From Psychrilyobacter atlanticus DSM 19335 (GTDB taxonomy: Bacteria > Fusobacteriota > Fusobacteriia > Fusobacteriales > Fusobacteriaceae): 64,000 bases of DNA. This document shows, piece after piece, positions 17,763 through 26,804 of the stretch. The notes beneath the pieces are model-generated. The model was not told where the DNA came from, made no database searches, and saw only the letters and a list, made by a program, of their open reading frames with translations. The stretch's first letter is position 1. Each line of letters begins with the position of its first letter. The DNA lies in assembly GCF_000426625.1 (NCBI RefSeq), contig NZ_KE384547.1:294986-358985 (forward strand), in the 5' to 3' direction. The translations under genes were made by a program, and so were the position numbers.

Positions 17763-20700
17763 ATGAGATTTTTAATAACTGGGGACTTTTTTAAAAATGT
17801 ACCTAAGGAAAAGATAAAGCAGGTTAAAGAAAGAATACAGTATTTTTATAGGGAAATATCGGAAAATAAAAAAAAGATATTTGAGATACCCAAGGGGTTT
17901 TGGGTGAAAAAACTGAAGGAAAATCTATATGAATTCAGGGTAAATAGCGGCGACAGAGTGTTGTTTGAATTTAAAGATATTAAACGGGCAGGGTATGGAG
18001 AAAAAGTATTGGTACTATTATTGTTTTCAACCCATGATCTGGCAGTAAAAAGCGGGATGCGTCAAAATAAAATTGAAAATTCTAAGGTCGAAAAATTAGA
18101 GATAGAGAAGAGCTATGAACCTATAGATGAAAGGTTAGAAGAAGATTTAGATATTATATACAATAAGATAAATTCAAAGATTGTATACGAGATCACTTCC
18201 GATGAAAACCTTTTGCAGTTTATTCAAAACGAGGATGAATATACATATTATTATCTGAATGATGAGCAGTATGAAATTTTAAACAGTGAATTTCCATTAT
18301 TTTTAAAAGGAAGTGCTGGAAGTGGGAAAACTACAGTAGCTATTAGAAAAACTCTGGAATTAGAGGAAAGGCAAGATTTAAAGGTGGGCTATATAACATT
18401 TACACAGCCTTTGAAGGAAAAAGCCTATGAAATGTATGAAAAGTTTAGAGATCCTAGTTGTGAAAAGATGGTTGAATTTTACTCTTTGGAGGAGTTGTAT
18501 GAAAAACAATTAAAGGAAAAACCCATGGGCTTAAAAATATTTGAAAAATTTATCTATGAATATAATCCAAAGATTCCTAAAGGTGTTGAACATTTGGAAT
18601 TATATCAAGAAATTAGAGGAACAATAAAAGGGAGTATGGGGGCTAAAGGGGCAGGAAATTGGAATAGAGATTTAAAACAAGAACTTATACCCCGAGAAGA
18701 TTATTTGGTATTGAATAAGAAATATACAGTCTATAGTGAAGAAATAAGGAAAGAGATATACAAAGTTGCTATTAGTTATCAAGATTGGCTTGCTGAAAGA
18801 GGTTATATGGATGAAAATGACCTAGCTCGAAGAGTGATATTAAATGGTAAAGAAATATTTGATTGTATAATCTGTGATGAGGTACAGGACTTAACAGAGA
18901 TCGAGATATATATGTTAAAAAACTTGGTAAAAAATGGGGAGAATTTATTGCTGTCTGGAGATATTCACCAAATAATAAATCCAACTTACTTTAGTTTTTC
19001 CAGGGTGAAATCACTGTTTTATAAGGATAAATATATTGAGAAGCAGCTGGGGAAAAATTACAGAAGCCAAAAGAAAATAGTAGATTTAGCCAATAAACTA
19101 AGTGATCTCAGAGGAGAATATATTGGAAAATTAGGAGAGGACTATAAGGAAGCCTCAATATTAGAAGGGGAAGACGTATATATCTATAAAAAAGATAATG
19201 ACTTCTTAAAAAAACTAGAAGAAAATACAGCTATAATCTTAGTTCCAACTAATCAAACTAAAGAAGCTCTGAGGATGGAGTTGCCTAAAATAGCTAATAA
19301 AATATTGACAGTGCAGGATATAAAAGGGTTGGAATTTGATTCGGTTGTACTCTATAACTTTGCAACAGAACTGAAAAAATATTGGAAGATTATTTTTTCT
19401 GGAAGAGCCAAAACAAATCAACTGTATAGATATTATTTTAATCTGCTCTATGTGGGGTTAACTCGTGCTAGAAAAAGACTCCTTCTCATGGAGGAAGATG
19501 AAGGGAGTTCTCTATTGAAGGAGTTGAAAGACTATTTGGTTCCCATGACAGTCGAGGGGAAAAGAGATTTTACTCTAAAAAGTGGGGAATTAGATTTTTT
19601 GAAAGAGGGAAAAGAATTTTTGAATCAAAAATTATTTTCAGAAGCCATTGCTGCATTTAAAAAAGCAGGAGCTAAAAAATATATAAAGAAAGCTGAAGAT
19701 GAATTGGCAGCGGATGATTTCTTTAATGAGTATAATCAGGAAAAGACCATAGAGTATATTGTAAATAATGATGATTCGTTATCTCGTTGTTTAGAAAAAT
19801 ATGTAGTAACAGACAGGATAGGAGATTATGCATTTGAAAAAAAATATTATGAAAAAGCAAAAGAATATTATGAAAAAAGTGAAAATTATGAAAAACTTTC
19901 ACAATTATTTGAGATGGAGGGGGAATTAGAAAAAAGTTTTGAATATGCCATGAAAACAGAGGTAATGCCACTAATAAAAAGATTGAAGGAAGAACTAGAA
20001 AAGAATGATGCAGCCTTGGACATAGCCAATGAAGTGAGAGTCTTATCGGATAAAAAAATTAACTCTAAGAAACTTTCTTTGATAGAATTTGAAAATCTAG
20101 ATAAAAAATATATAATGGGTAAACAGGAAAAAAATATAGGCGATATCCTGGTAATATTAAACGATAGATTTAAGTCTAAAAGTAAAATTTCTAAAAGATA
20201 TAGTATAAAATCTCCTACTAAACTATTGATCAAACTCTACCATATAGATGGCGGAAAGAATGGAATCAACTATCTGATGGAAAATTATTCCAGCCAATTG
20301 AATATAAAAACTATTGTATCTCTTTTGGATGACGGAGATATTATTGAAAAATATATATCCAAGAGTAAGAAAAAACCTAAATTAGATGAGTTGTTACTCC
20401 TTGCCTGTGAACATAAGAAGGTAAAAAATGTGAAAAAAATTCTGCAATTAGGAGGGAATGTAGAGACAGAAGCGGAAGATGAAATAACACCATTGATGAC
20501 AGCTATAAAAAATAAAGATCTAGAGATGGTGAAATTATTGGTAAGTAGCGGTGCTAAATTAGGAGAAAGTGTAGATAAAAAAAATAGAGTAAGAATTACT
20601 CCTCTAATTTACTCTATTATAGAGAATGAATTTGATATTTTTAAATATTTAATAGAAAAAGGTACAGATGTCGAGCTGCAAAGTCCTATCTATCACGTAG

Positions 20701-21170
20701 TAGCTCATGGAAATAAACCCATGGTTAAGGTTTTATTAGATAAAAATGTAAAGCTAGATATTACAGTCCAAGGTTTGACACCTATGTTCTTAAGTATATT
20801 ATCGAAAGATTTGGAAATAATGAAGATGTTAATAGAAAAAGGTGCCGATCTAGATTATACTGGAGGAGAATTTAGTCCAATGATAAAAATAATACAAAAT
20901 GATTATTTGGAAGGGATGAAATTATTTTTAGAAAGAGGCTATATATTGAAAGATGAAGATCTTGAAATTTTATCTACGAAAGGTAGTATTGAATTATCAA
21001 AACTAGTTTTAATATATAATTTAGGATATAATTATATTGAAAAAATAGAAAAAGATATAACTCGTATAAAAAATAGGCGGGATATAGAAAAAAAGGTGGA
21101 TCTATTGAAAAAAATAGAGAAAAGGTATGGTTTTAAAAAATACAGAGAAGTAGTAGAAGAGGAGGCATAG
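17763..21170 (+). CDS. RelE-like/UvrD-type helicase/TPR-like/ankyrin fusion protein
   Basis: 1135 residues. Domains in order: residues 1-105 resemble a RelE/HigB-type fold (YEFRVNSGDRVLFEF ... LVLLLFSTHDLAV); about 165-600 is a superfamily 1 UvrD-like helicase with GSAGSGKTT (about 183), DEVQD (372-376), LLSGDIHQ, KNYRSQKKI, IKGLEFDSVV (about 520) and LLYVGLTRARKRL (about 565); about 610-745 is TPR-like helical repeat (YYEKAKEYYEKSENYEKL); about 873-1060 has ankyrin repeats (TPLMTAIKNKDLEMVKLLVS and related). All helicase motifs appear intact. It is 3 bases from xseB. Function unknown: DNA repair, RNA/translation stress or phage defence are possible. Confidence 0.85.
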   Translation: MRFLITGDFFKNVPKEKIKQVKERIQYFYREISENKKKIFEIPKGFWVKKLKENLYEFRVNSGDRVLFEFKDIKRAGYGEKVLVLLLFSTHDLAVKSGMRQNKIENSKVEKLEIEKSYEPIDERLEEDLDIIYNKINSKIVYEITSDENLLQFIQNEDEYTYYYLNDEQYEILNSEFPLFLKGSAGSGKTTVAIRKTLELEERQDLKVGYITFTQPLKEKAYEMYEKFRDPSCEKMVEFYSLEELYEKQLKEKPMGLKIFEKFIYEYNPKIPKGVEHLELYQEIRGTIKGSMGAKGAGNWNRDLKQELIPREDYLVLNKKYTVYSEEIRKEIYKVAISYQDWLAERGYMDENDLARRVILNGKEIFDCIICDEVQDLTEIEIYMLKNLVKNGENLLLSGDIHQIINPTYFSFSRVKSLFYKDKYIEKQLGKNYRSQKKIVDLANKLSDLRGEYIGKLGEDYKEASILEGEDVYIYKKDNDFLKKLEENTAIILVPTNQTKEALRMELPKIANKILTVQDIKGLEFDSVVLYNFATELKKYWKIIFSGRAKTNQLYRYYFNLLYVGLTRARKRLLLMEEDEGSSLLKELKDYLVPMTVEGKRDFTLKSGELDFLKEGKEFLNQKLFSEAIAAFKKAGAKKYIKKAEDELAADDFFNEYNQEKTIEYIVNNDDSLSRCLEKYVVTDRIGDYAFEKKYYEKAKEYYEKSENYEKLSQLFEMEGELEKSFEYAMKTEVMPLIKRLKEELEKNDAALDIANEVRVLSDKKINSKKLSLIEFENLDKKYIMGKQEKNIGDILVILNDRFKSKSKISKRYSIKSPTKLLIKLYHIDGGKNGINYLMENYSSQLNIKTIVSLLDDGDIIEKYISKSKKKPKLDELLLLACEHKKVKNVKKILQLGGNVETEAEDEITPLMTAIKNKDLEMVKLLVSSGAKLGESVDKKNRVRITPLIYSIIENEFDIFKYLIEKGTDVELQSPIYHVVAHGNKPMVKVLLDKNVKLDITVQGLTPMFLSILSKDLEIMKMLIEKGADLDYTGGEFSPMIKIIQNDYLEGMKLFLERGYILKDEDLEILSTKGSIELSKLVLIYNLGYNYIEKIEKDITRIKNRRDIEKKVDLLKKIEKRYGFKKYREVVEEEA

Positions 21171-21173
21171 GAA

Positions 21174-21389
21174 ATGGCAAAAGCAAATACTTTTGAAGAA
21201 AATATAAGTGAGATAGATGAGATAATATCGAAATTAGAGAGTGGGATGGATTTGGATGAATCTATGAAAGAATATGAAAAAGCGATGAAGTTATTGGCTA
21301 AATCCGGTGTTATATTGGAAAAAGCAGAGGGAAAGGTAAAGAAAGTAATGGAGAAAAATGGCGAAATAATAATAGAAGATTTTGAGTAG
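21174..21389 (+). CDS. xseB: Exodeoxyribonuclease VII small subunit
   Basis: 71 residues. FEENISEIDEIISKLESGMD and LDESMKEYEKAMKLL are the characteristic XseB helices. It combines with XseA, not in this window, to degrade single-stranded DNA. It starts 4 bases after the large helicase gene, with the RBS inside the end of that gene, and ends 10 bases before ispA. xseB-ispA adjacency is common in bacteria. Confidence 0.92.
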   Translation: MAKANTFEENISEIDEIISKLESGMDLDESMKEYEKAMKLLAKSGVILEKAEGKVKKVMEKNGEIIIEDFE

Positions 21390-21399
21390 GAGGGGAATT

Positions 21400-22272
21400 A
21401 TGAAGGAATACTTAAAGGAAAGAAGGACACTGGTAGATCTAGTTATTGAAGAATATCTAAATGAGATAAAATATCCAAAAGTTATAGCCGAAGGGATGAA
21501 ATACTCTGTATTGAATGGTGGGAAGAGACTGAGACCTATTTTACTTTTGATGACATTAGATCTATTGGGAGTCCAGGAAAAAAATGGACTGCCTATGAGT
21601 GTAGCTATAGAGATGATTCATTCTTATTCATTGGTTCACGATGATCTACCGGCTTTAGATAACGATGATTATCGGAGAGGAAAATTTTCAACCCATAAAA
21701 AATTTGGAGAGGCAGAAGCTATATTAATAGGAGATGCACTCCTAACTCACGCCTTTAATTTGATAACTAGAGAAGATCTTGAACCATCTAAAATAGTGGA
21801 GATGGTTAAATTGACCTCTAATTATGCAGGGGTAAATGGGATGATCGGCGGACAGATGGTGGATATAGAATCTGAGGAGAAAGAGATAGATCTCCCGACA
21901 CTACAATATATTCATACTCATAAAACTGGAAAACTATTGATGCTGCCAATAGAGTGTGCTTGTATAATTGCAGGTGCAGAGGCTGAGAAAAGGGAAGTTT
22001 TGAAAAAATATGCAGAATTAATAGGGTTAGCTTTCCAGATAAAGGATGATATTTTGGATATCGAGGGAACTTTTGAGGAGATTGGGAAACCAGTAGGAAG
22101 CGACAAGGAGCTATTGAAGTCTACCTATCCTTCGATTTTTGGGATGGAAAAAACCAAGGAAATTTTGTCAGAGAAAATAGAAGAGGCTAAGCAAATAATG
22201 TTTGATGTCTTCGGGGAAGAGGCAAAATGGCATATGGAATTGGCTGATTATATAGGGAATAGAAGAAAATAG
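21400..22272 (+). CDS. ispA: Short-chain polyprenyl diphosphate synthase (farnesyl diphosphate type)
   Basis: 290 residues from ATG 21400, preceded by TAGGAGGGG. The first Asp-rich motif is DDLPALDNDDYRRG and the second is QIKDDILDIEGT; GGKRLRPILLLMTL is also typical. It condenses isopentenyl diphosphate with DMAPP/GPP, most likely to farnesyl diphosphate, for quinone or undecaprenyl lipid synthesis. Chain length is assigned by family resemblance only. It is last in the helicase-xseB-ispA unit. Confidence 0.93.
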   Translation: MKEYLKERRTLVDLVIEEYLNEIKYPKVIAEGMKYSVLNGGKRLRPILLLMTLDLLGVQEKNGLPMSVAIEMIHSYSLVHDDLPALDNDDYRRGKFSTHKKFGEAEAILIGDALLTHAFNLITREDLEPSKIVEMVKLTSNYAGVNGMIGGQMVDIESEEKEIDLPTLQYIHTHKTGKLLMLPIECACIIAGAEAEKREVLKKYAELIGLAFQIKDDILDIEGTFEEIGKPVGSDKELLKSTYPSIFGMEKTKEILSEKIEEAKQIMFDVFGEEAKWHMELADYIGNRRK

Positions 22273-22274
22273 TG

Positions 22275-22308
22275 CAAGGGATCACAAGCTGTGATCCCTT
22301 GTTTTTTT
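22275..22308 (+). terminator. Terminator after ispA
   Basis: CAAGGGATCACA and TGTGATCCCTTG form a perfect 12-bp stem with a 3-nt loop, followed by seven T. Confidence 0.93.
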
Positions 22309-22443
22309 GACAAAAGGTTTGGTGTGAAAACTATATCTAAATCATCAAGAATTAAAATCTTTTAATCTGTTACAGAACACTTATTGTGGTTATTGGACTC
22401 TAGAAGAGGTGTATTTTTTTTTTTGAAATATTCCAATTAATTC

Positions 22444-22474
22444 TTGACGTAATATAAAAAATATGTGAATATAT
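22444..22474 (+). promoter_or_regulatory. Possible promoter of the prd operon
   Basis: TTGACG followed about 18 bases later by AATATA/TATATA. The -10 placement is ambiguous. I found no sigma-54 GG/GC element here, although prd operons in Clostridia are activated by the sigma-54-dependent PrdR. The rest of 22309-22552 holds nothing else I recognise. Confidence 0.35.
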
Positions 22475-22552
22475 AACTGTGCAAAGATTCACTTAGATGA
22501 AAAAATGGATGTATAAACATAGGATGTTTAAATTTAAGGGGGTGAAAATTTA

Positions 22553-23848
22553 ATGAGTATGAAAAAATTCAAGTTTGTTCTAAAAATGGCTGTAGGAGCT
22601 CCTTCTAAATCAATTGTAGAGATAGATGAGGAAGTGAAAAGAGGTCAGTGTATAGCTGAACCAATTTCATTAGGATGTAAAATACACTCAAGTGTGAACG
22701 GTGTAGTGAAAAAAATAACCGATTCTTATATAGAGATTCAACAAACCGAAGAAAATTCAAATGATTATTTAAAAATAAAAGAATGTGAAAGTATTTCTGA
22801 ATATGCATTTGAAGCAGGAATAGTAGGATCAGGTGGGGCAGGTTTCCCAAGTCACATTAAATTATCTACAAAATTAAATGGAGGTTATGTATTAGCCAAT
22901 GCTGCTGAGTGCGAACCTGTATTATCACATAATGTAGAGTTAATGGAGAAAAATCCAGAAATTGTAGTAAAAGGTGTTAAATATGCCATGGAATCTACAG
23001 GATCTGAGATGGGTTATATTGCTATGAAGCCTAAGTATCTTAATGCTGCCATGGCTATTGGTAAAGTTTTGAAAAACTATGAAAATATAGAAATAAAATG
23101 GTTACCAAATATGTATCCTGCTGGAGATGAAAGAGTAATTGTCAGAGAAGTTCTGGGAATTGAATTACAACCAGGTGAATTACCATCTAAAGCAAATGCT
23201 GTAGTATTTAATGTAGAAACTTTAAAGAACTTAGTATTGGCTGTAGAAGATAGAAAACCTGTAATCGACAAAGATATTACAGTAGGTGGAAGAGTTGTAA
23301 ATGCTGAAAAAGGTAAAGTTTTCTCAGATGTTCCAATTGGAGCAACTGTAAAAGAATATATTGAAAAAAGTGGTGGCTATATACTTCCTTATGGAGAGAT
23401 AGTTGCTGGAGGTCCATTTACTGGAAGTGCTATAACTGAAGATGCATCAATAACTAAAACTACAGGTGGAATATTAGTGGCAATGCCGTATCCAAAAGAT
23501 ACGAGAAAAGTCGGAATAATCGCTTGTGAATGTGGAGCTGGAGAAGAAAGATTAACTGAAATAGCTCACGGTATGGGTGGAGAAGTAGTCGCGGAAGCCA
23601 AGTGTAAGAGGATGGTAGAAGTTAATGGAAGATACAGATGCGATAAGCCGGGAATTTGTCCAGGACAAGCAGAAAAAGTATTATTTTTAAAGAGTCAAGG
23701 TGCAGAAGTAATAATAACAGGAACTTGCGAAGACTGAACGAATACAGTAATGACTGTAGCTCCTAGGTTGGGAGTACCTGTATACCATAGCACGGACCAC
23801 ATACTTCGTGGTGCAAGACACAAAATTTATAGAAGTAAGAAAAAATAA
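22553..23848 (+). CDS. prdC: PrdC, RnfC-like electron-transfer selenoprotein
   Basis: 431 residues if the in-frame TGA at 23735-23737 is read as selenocysteine (residue 395); the frame continues 36 codons to TAA at 23846. The context is TGTCED-Sec-TNTVMTVAP, and the extension RLGVPVYHSTDHILRG keeps normal codon use, so it is not a chance read-through. The N-terminal region holds the RnfC-like VGSGGAGFPSHIKL, and a Cys-rich part follows (ACECGAGEE, CKRM, CDKPGICPG). PrdC is thought to pass electrons from NADH to proline reductase. First gene of the prd operon. Confidence 0.92.
23735..23785 (+). promoter_or_regulatory. Selenocysteine codon and candidate SECIS of prdC
   Basis: Directly after the UGA, TACAG (from about 23743) can pair with CTGTA (about 23778), with GCTCC/GGAGT as an inner helix closing a small loop. 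This fits the size and position of a bacterial SECIS element but needs a folding check. Confidence 0.6.
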
Positions 23849-23911
23849 ATTATATATATAAGAGTTAACTTTTATGTTAATTCAATCTTAAAAGAAAATC
23901 AGGAGGGAAAA

Positions 23912-25804
23912 ATGTCAATCACTGTAGAAACTGCAAAAGAGCATGCAATGGACAACGCTGTAAGTTGTTGTAGATTTGAGGCCGGAACAATAATCGAGCC
24001 TTCAAACTTAGAGGACCCCGCAATATTCTTCGACTTAGAAGAGTCAGGGTTATTAAAATTTGATGAAAATACATTAAAAATCGGTGAGGTTTTAGGAGCA
24101 AAATTAATTAAAACCGCAGAAGCGTTAACACCATTAACAGCTGATATGTTAGAGGGAATTAATGTACAAACTGAAGAAGTAAAAGAAGAAGTTAAGGAAG
24201 AAATAGTTGGAACACCAACAGCAGCTACTGAAGCTGTAGCACCTGCTTCAATGACAACATCATTAAATGGTGGAATGTTAAAAATCCACATAGGTGAAGG
24301 AAAAGACATCAACTTAGAAATTCCAATGTTTGGAACTCAAGCAGCGTCTACTTCAGCAGCAACAACTGCACCAGTTGCACAAGTTGTAGAAATAAAAGAA
24401 ACTGCAGCAACTACTGAAACTGCAGCAGTATTACCTGAAAGAAAATTAAGATCTTTAACTAAGAAACATTTCAAAATTGAAAATGTAGTATTTGGAGAAG
24501 AAACTAAAATAGAAGGAACTACTCTTACTGTAAGAAAAGGTGTAGAGTTAGAAGCCGTAGAATCTCAAGAGTTAGTAACATCTATGACTGTAGATATCAT
24601 CACTCCTGCAGAGTATGACACTTACAGTGAAACTATCATGGACGTACAACCAATAGCTACAAAAGAAGAAGACTGCTTCTTAGGAACAGGAACTACAAGA
24701 GTAATCGACGGTGTTATCGTAATGGTAACTGGTGTAGATGAAGATGGAGTACAAATAGGAGAATTCGGATCATCTGAAGGAATCTTATCTGAAAACATCA
24801 TGTGGAATAGACCTGGATCACCTGATAAAGGGGATATCTTCATCAAAACTACAGTTACAATCAAAGCTGGAACAAACATGGAAAGACCTGGTCCATTAGC
24901 TGCTCATGCTGCAAGTGATTTCATCACTCAAGAGATCAGAAATGTATTAAAGAAAGCTGACGAAACTTTAGTAACAGAAACTGAAGAATTAGTTCAATTC
25001 AGAAGACCTGGAAAGAAAAAAGTAGTAGTAATAAAAGAAATCATGGGACAAGGTGCAATGCATGACAACATCATTTTACCAACTGAACCAGCAGGAATCA
25101 TGGGTGGAAGACCAAACGTTGACTTAGGAAACTTACCAATCGTTTTATCTCCATTAGAAGTATTAGATGGAGGAGTTCATGCATTAACTTGTATCGGACC
25201 TGCATCAAAAGAATGTTCTAGACATTACTATAGAGAGCCATTAGTAATCGAAGCTATGAACGACCCTGAAATAGATTTATGTGGTGTAATATTTGTTGGA
25301 AGTCCACAAGTAAACGCTGAAAAATTCTATGTATCAGAGAGATTAGGTATGACAGTTGAAGCTTTAGACGTAGAAGGAGCTATCGTAACAACTGAAGGAT
25401 TTGGAAATAACCATATCGACTTCGCAAGTCATATTGAGCAAGTAGGAATGAGAGGAATGAAAGTAGTAGGAATGTCATTCTCAGCAGTTCAAGGTGCATT
25501 AGTTGTAGGAAACAAATATATGGAATACATGGTAGATAACAACAAGTCTGAAGAAGGAATCGAAAATGAAGTACTTGCTTGTAATACTTTATGTAAAGAA
25601 GATGCTTTAAGAGCTCTTGGAATGTTAAAGTCTGCTATGGATGGTTCAAAAGTTAAAGGACCTGAAAGAAAGTGGAATCCAAATGTTAAAGAGTTAAACT
25701 TAGAATCTGTAGAAGCTCACTTAGGGACAAAAATAGACAGAGTTTTAAATGAAACTTCTATTCCTATGAGTGAAAAAAGAACAGAAAAATTAAAAACAAA
25801 GTAG
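23912..25804 (+). CDS. prdA: D-proline reductase proprotein PrdA
   Basis: 630 residues. The N-terminus (VETAKEHAMDNAVSCCRFEA) and GVDEDGVQIGEFGSSEGIL are typical of PrdA. The processing site is ALTCIGPASKE with Thr426-Cys427; self-cleavage there makes the small subunit and turns the Cys into the pyruvoyl group that binds D-proline. With PrdB it forms the reductase making 5-aminovalerate. An Ala/Thr-rich linker lies near residues 130-165. Codon use is strongly C-ending, suggesting very high expression. The RBS is a strong AGGAGG. Confidence 0.95.
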   Translation: MSITVETAKEHAMDNAVSCCRFEAGTIIEPSNLEDPAIFFDLEESGLLKFDENTLKIGEVLGAKLIKTAEALTPLTADMLEGINVQTEEVKEEVKEEIVGTPTAATEAVAPASMTTSLNGGMLKIHIGEGKDINLEIPMFGTQAASTSAATTAPVAQVVEIKETAATTETAAVLPERKLRSLTKKHFKIENVVFGEETKIEGTTLTVRKGVELEAVESQELVTSMTVDIITPAEYDTYSETIMDVQPIATKEEDCFLGTGTTRVIDGVIVMVTGVDEDGVQIGEFGSSEGILSENIMWNRPGSPDKGDIFIKTTVTIKAGTNMERPGPLAAHAASDFITQEIRNVLKKADETLVTETEELVQFRRPGKKKVVVIKEIMGQGAMHDNIILPTEPAGIMGGRPNVDLGNLPIVLSPLEVLDGGVHALTCIGPASKECSRHYYREPLVIEAMNDPEIDLCGVIFVGSPQVNAEKFYVSERLGMTVEALDVEGAIVTTEGFGNNHIDFASHIEQVGMRGMKVVGMSFSAVQGALVVGNKYMEYMVDNNKSEEGIENEVLACNTLCKEDALRALGMLKSAMDGSKVKGPERKWNPNVKELNLESVEAHLGTKIDRVLNETSIPMSEKRTEKLKTK

Positions 25805-25813
25805 GTTTATGAT

Positions 25814-26062
25814 ATGAAATATGGAGATAGATTAATAAAGATGCAGGGAATCATAGTAAAGCTATCTGAAGGTGGCGTATCTATGGATTTAAAAGGAAGG
25901 TTAGGTCATCTAACTGTACCTATGAGAATGCTGATAACTGATTACGAATTAAAAGTAGGTCAAGAGGTTGAATTTAATCTGAGTTTTCCAGAAGTAATAT
26001 CTGGAGAAGTAAATGAAAAATATGTAAGTAATATAGAGAAAAATAATAGAGGAGGAAAATAG
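25814..26062 (+). CDS. Small prd-operon protein (CBO2463/CBO2479-type)
   Basis: 82 residues, no signal peptide or membrane helix. KMQGIIVKLSEGGVSMDLKG and RLGHLTVPMRMLIT look like a small beta-rich domain with an OB-like feel. A protein of this size and place is found between prdA and prdB in clostridial clusters and, as I recall, is annotated CBO2463/CBO2479-domain. It has one base between its stop and the prdB start, and its 3' end carries the prdB RBS. Its role is unknown; maturation or assembly of the PrdA-PrdB complex is a guess. Confidence 0.7.
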   Translation: MKYGDRLIKMQGIIVKLSEGGVSMDLKGRLGHLTVPMRMLITDYELKVGQEVEFNLSFPEVISGEVNEKYVSNIEKNNRGGK

Positions 26063-26063
26063 A

Positions 26064-26780
26064 ATGGCAATAAAAGGTATGCAATCTGAAATATTTGTAC
26101 CGATCACTCCTAAGTCTGTTTGGACGCCAGTAACTAAACCTTTAAACGAAATGAAGATAGGTTTAGCAACTGCTGCAGGAGTACATTTAAAATCACAAGA
26201 AAGATTTAACTTTGCTGGAGATTTCACATATAGATTTATTCCAGGAGATGCACCTACATCTGATATGATGGTATCTCATGGTGGGTATGACAACGGAGAC
26301 GTAAACAAAGACGTTAACTGTATGTTCCCAGTAGATCCATTAAATGAATTAGCAAAAGAAGGATATATTAAAGGTGTGGCTAATGTTCACGCTGGATTCA
26401 TGGGTGGAGGTGGAAACCAAGAGAAATTTAAAAATGAAACTGGTCCTGCCATCGCTGCAAAATTTAAAGAAGACGGAGTAGACGCTGTAGTATTAACTGC
26501 TGGCTGAGGGACTTGTCACCGTTCTGCTGTATTAGTACAGAGAGCGATTGAGGAATCGGGGATTCCTACAATAATTGTAGCAGCATTACCTCCAGTTGTA
26601 AGACAATCTGGAACACCAAGAGCAGTAGCACCAAACGTACCAATGGGAGCAAATGCAGGAGCACCAAATGATCACAAGATGCAACTAGAGATTTTAAAGG
26701 CAACTTTAGAAAACTTAATGGAAATACAAACACCAGGTAAAATTGTACCATTACCATTCGAGTATATCGCAAAGGTATAA
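26064..26780 (+). CDS. prdB: PrdB, selenocysteine subunit of D-proline reductase
   Basis: 238 residues when the TGA at 26505-26507 is read as selenocysteine 148. The context AG-Sec-GTCHRSAV gives the UxxC redox motif of PrdB, and the frame then runs on through QRAIEESGIPTIIVAALPP to TAA at 26778. The active-site selenol attacks the proline carbon held by the PrdA pyruvoyl group. Length matches known PrdB only with read-through, so this is not a broken gene. Upstream RBS GAGGAGG lies inside the end of the small protein gene. Confidence 0.96.
26505..26555 (+). promoter_or_regulatory. Selenocysteine codon and candidate SECIS of prdB
   Basis: After the UGA, CTGTA and TACAG pair around TTAG at about 26527-26540, extended by CGTT/AGCG-type pairs. 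Distance from UGA and the small apical loop fit a bacterial SECIS. Confidence 0.62.
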
Positions 26781-26804
26781 GTAGGGTTTTTAAAGGAGTA
26801 AGAT

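Noticed and set aside
22309-22552. Sigma-54 promoter for the prd operon
   Set aside because: No GG-N10-GC element was found despite PrdR control known in Clostridia.
23899-24312. 137-residue ORF opposite prdA
   Set aside because: Antisense to the strongly supported N-terminal part of PrdA.
26064-26507. prdB as a truncated pseudogene
   Set aside because: The TGA lies at the known selenocysteine position (AG-Sec-GTC) and the frame continues to the normal length.
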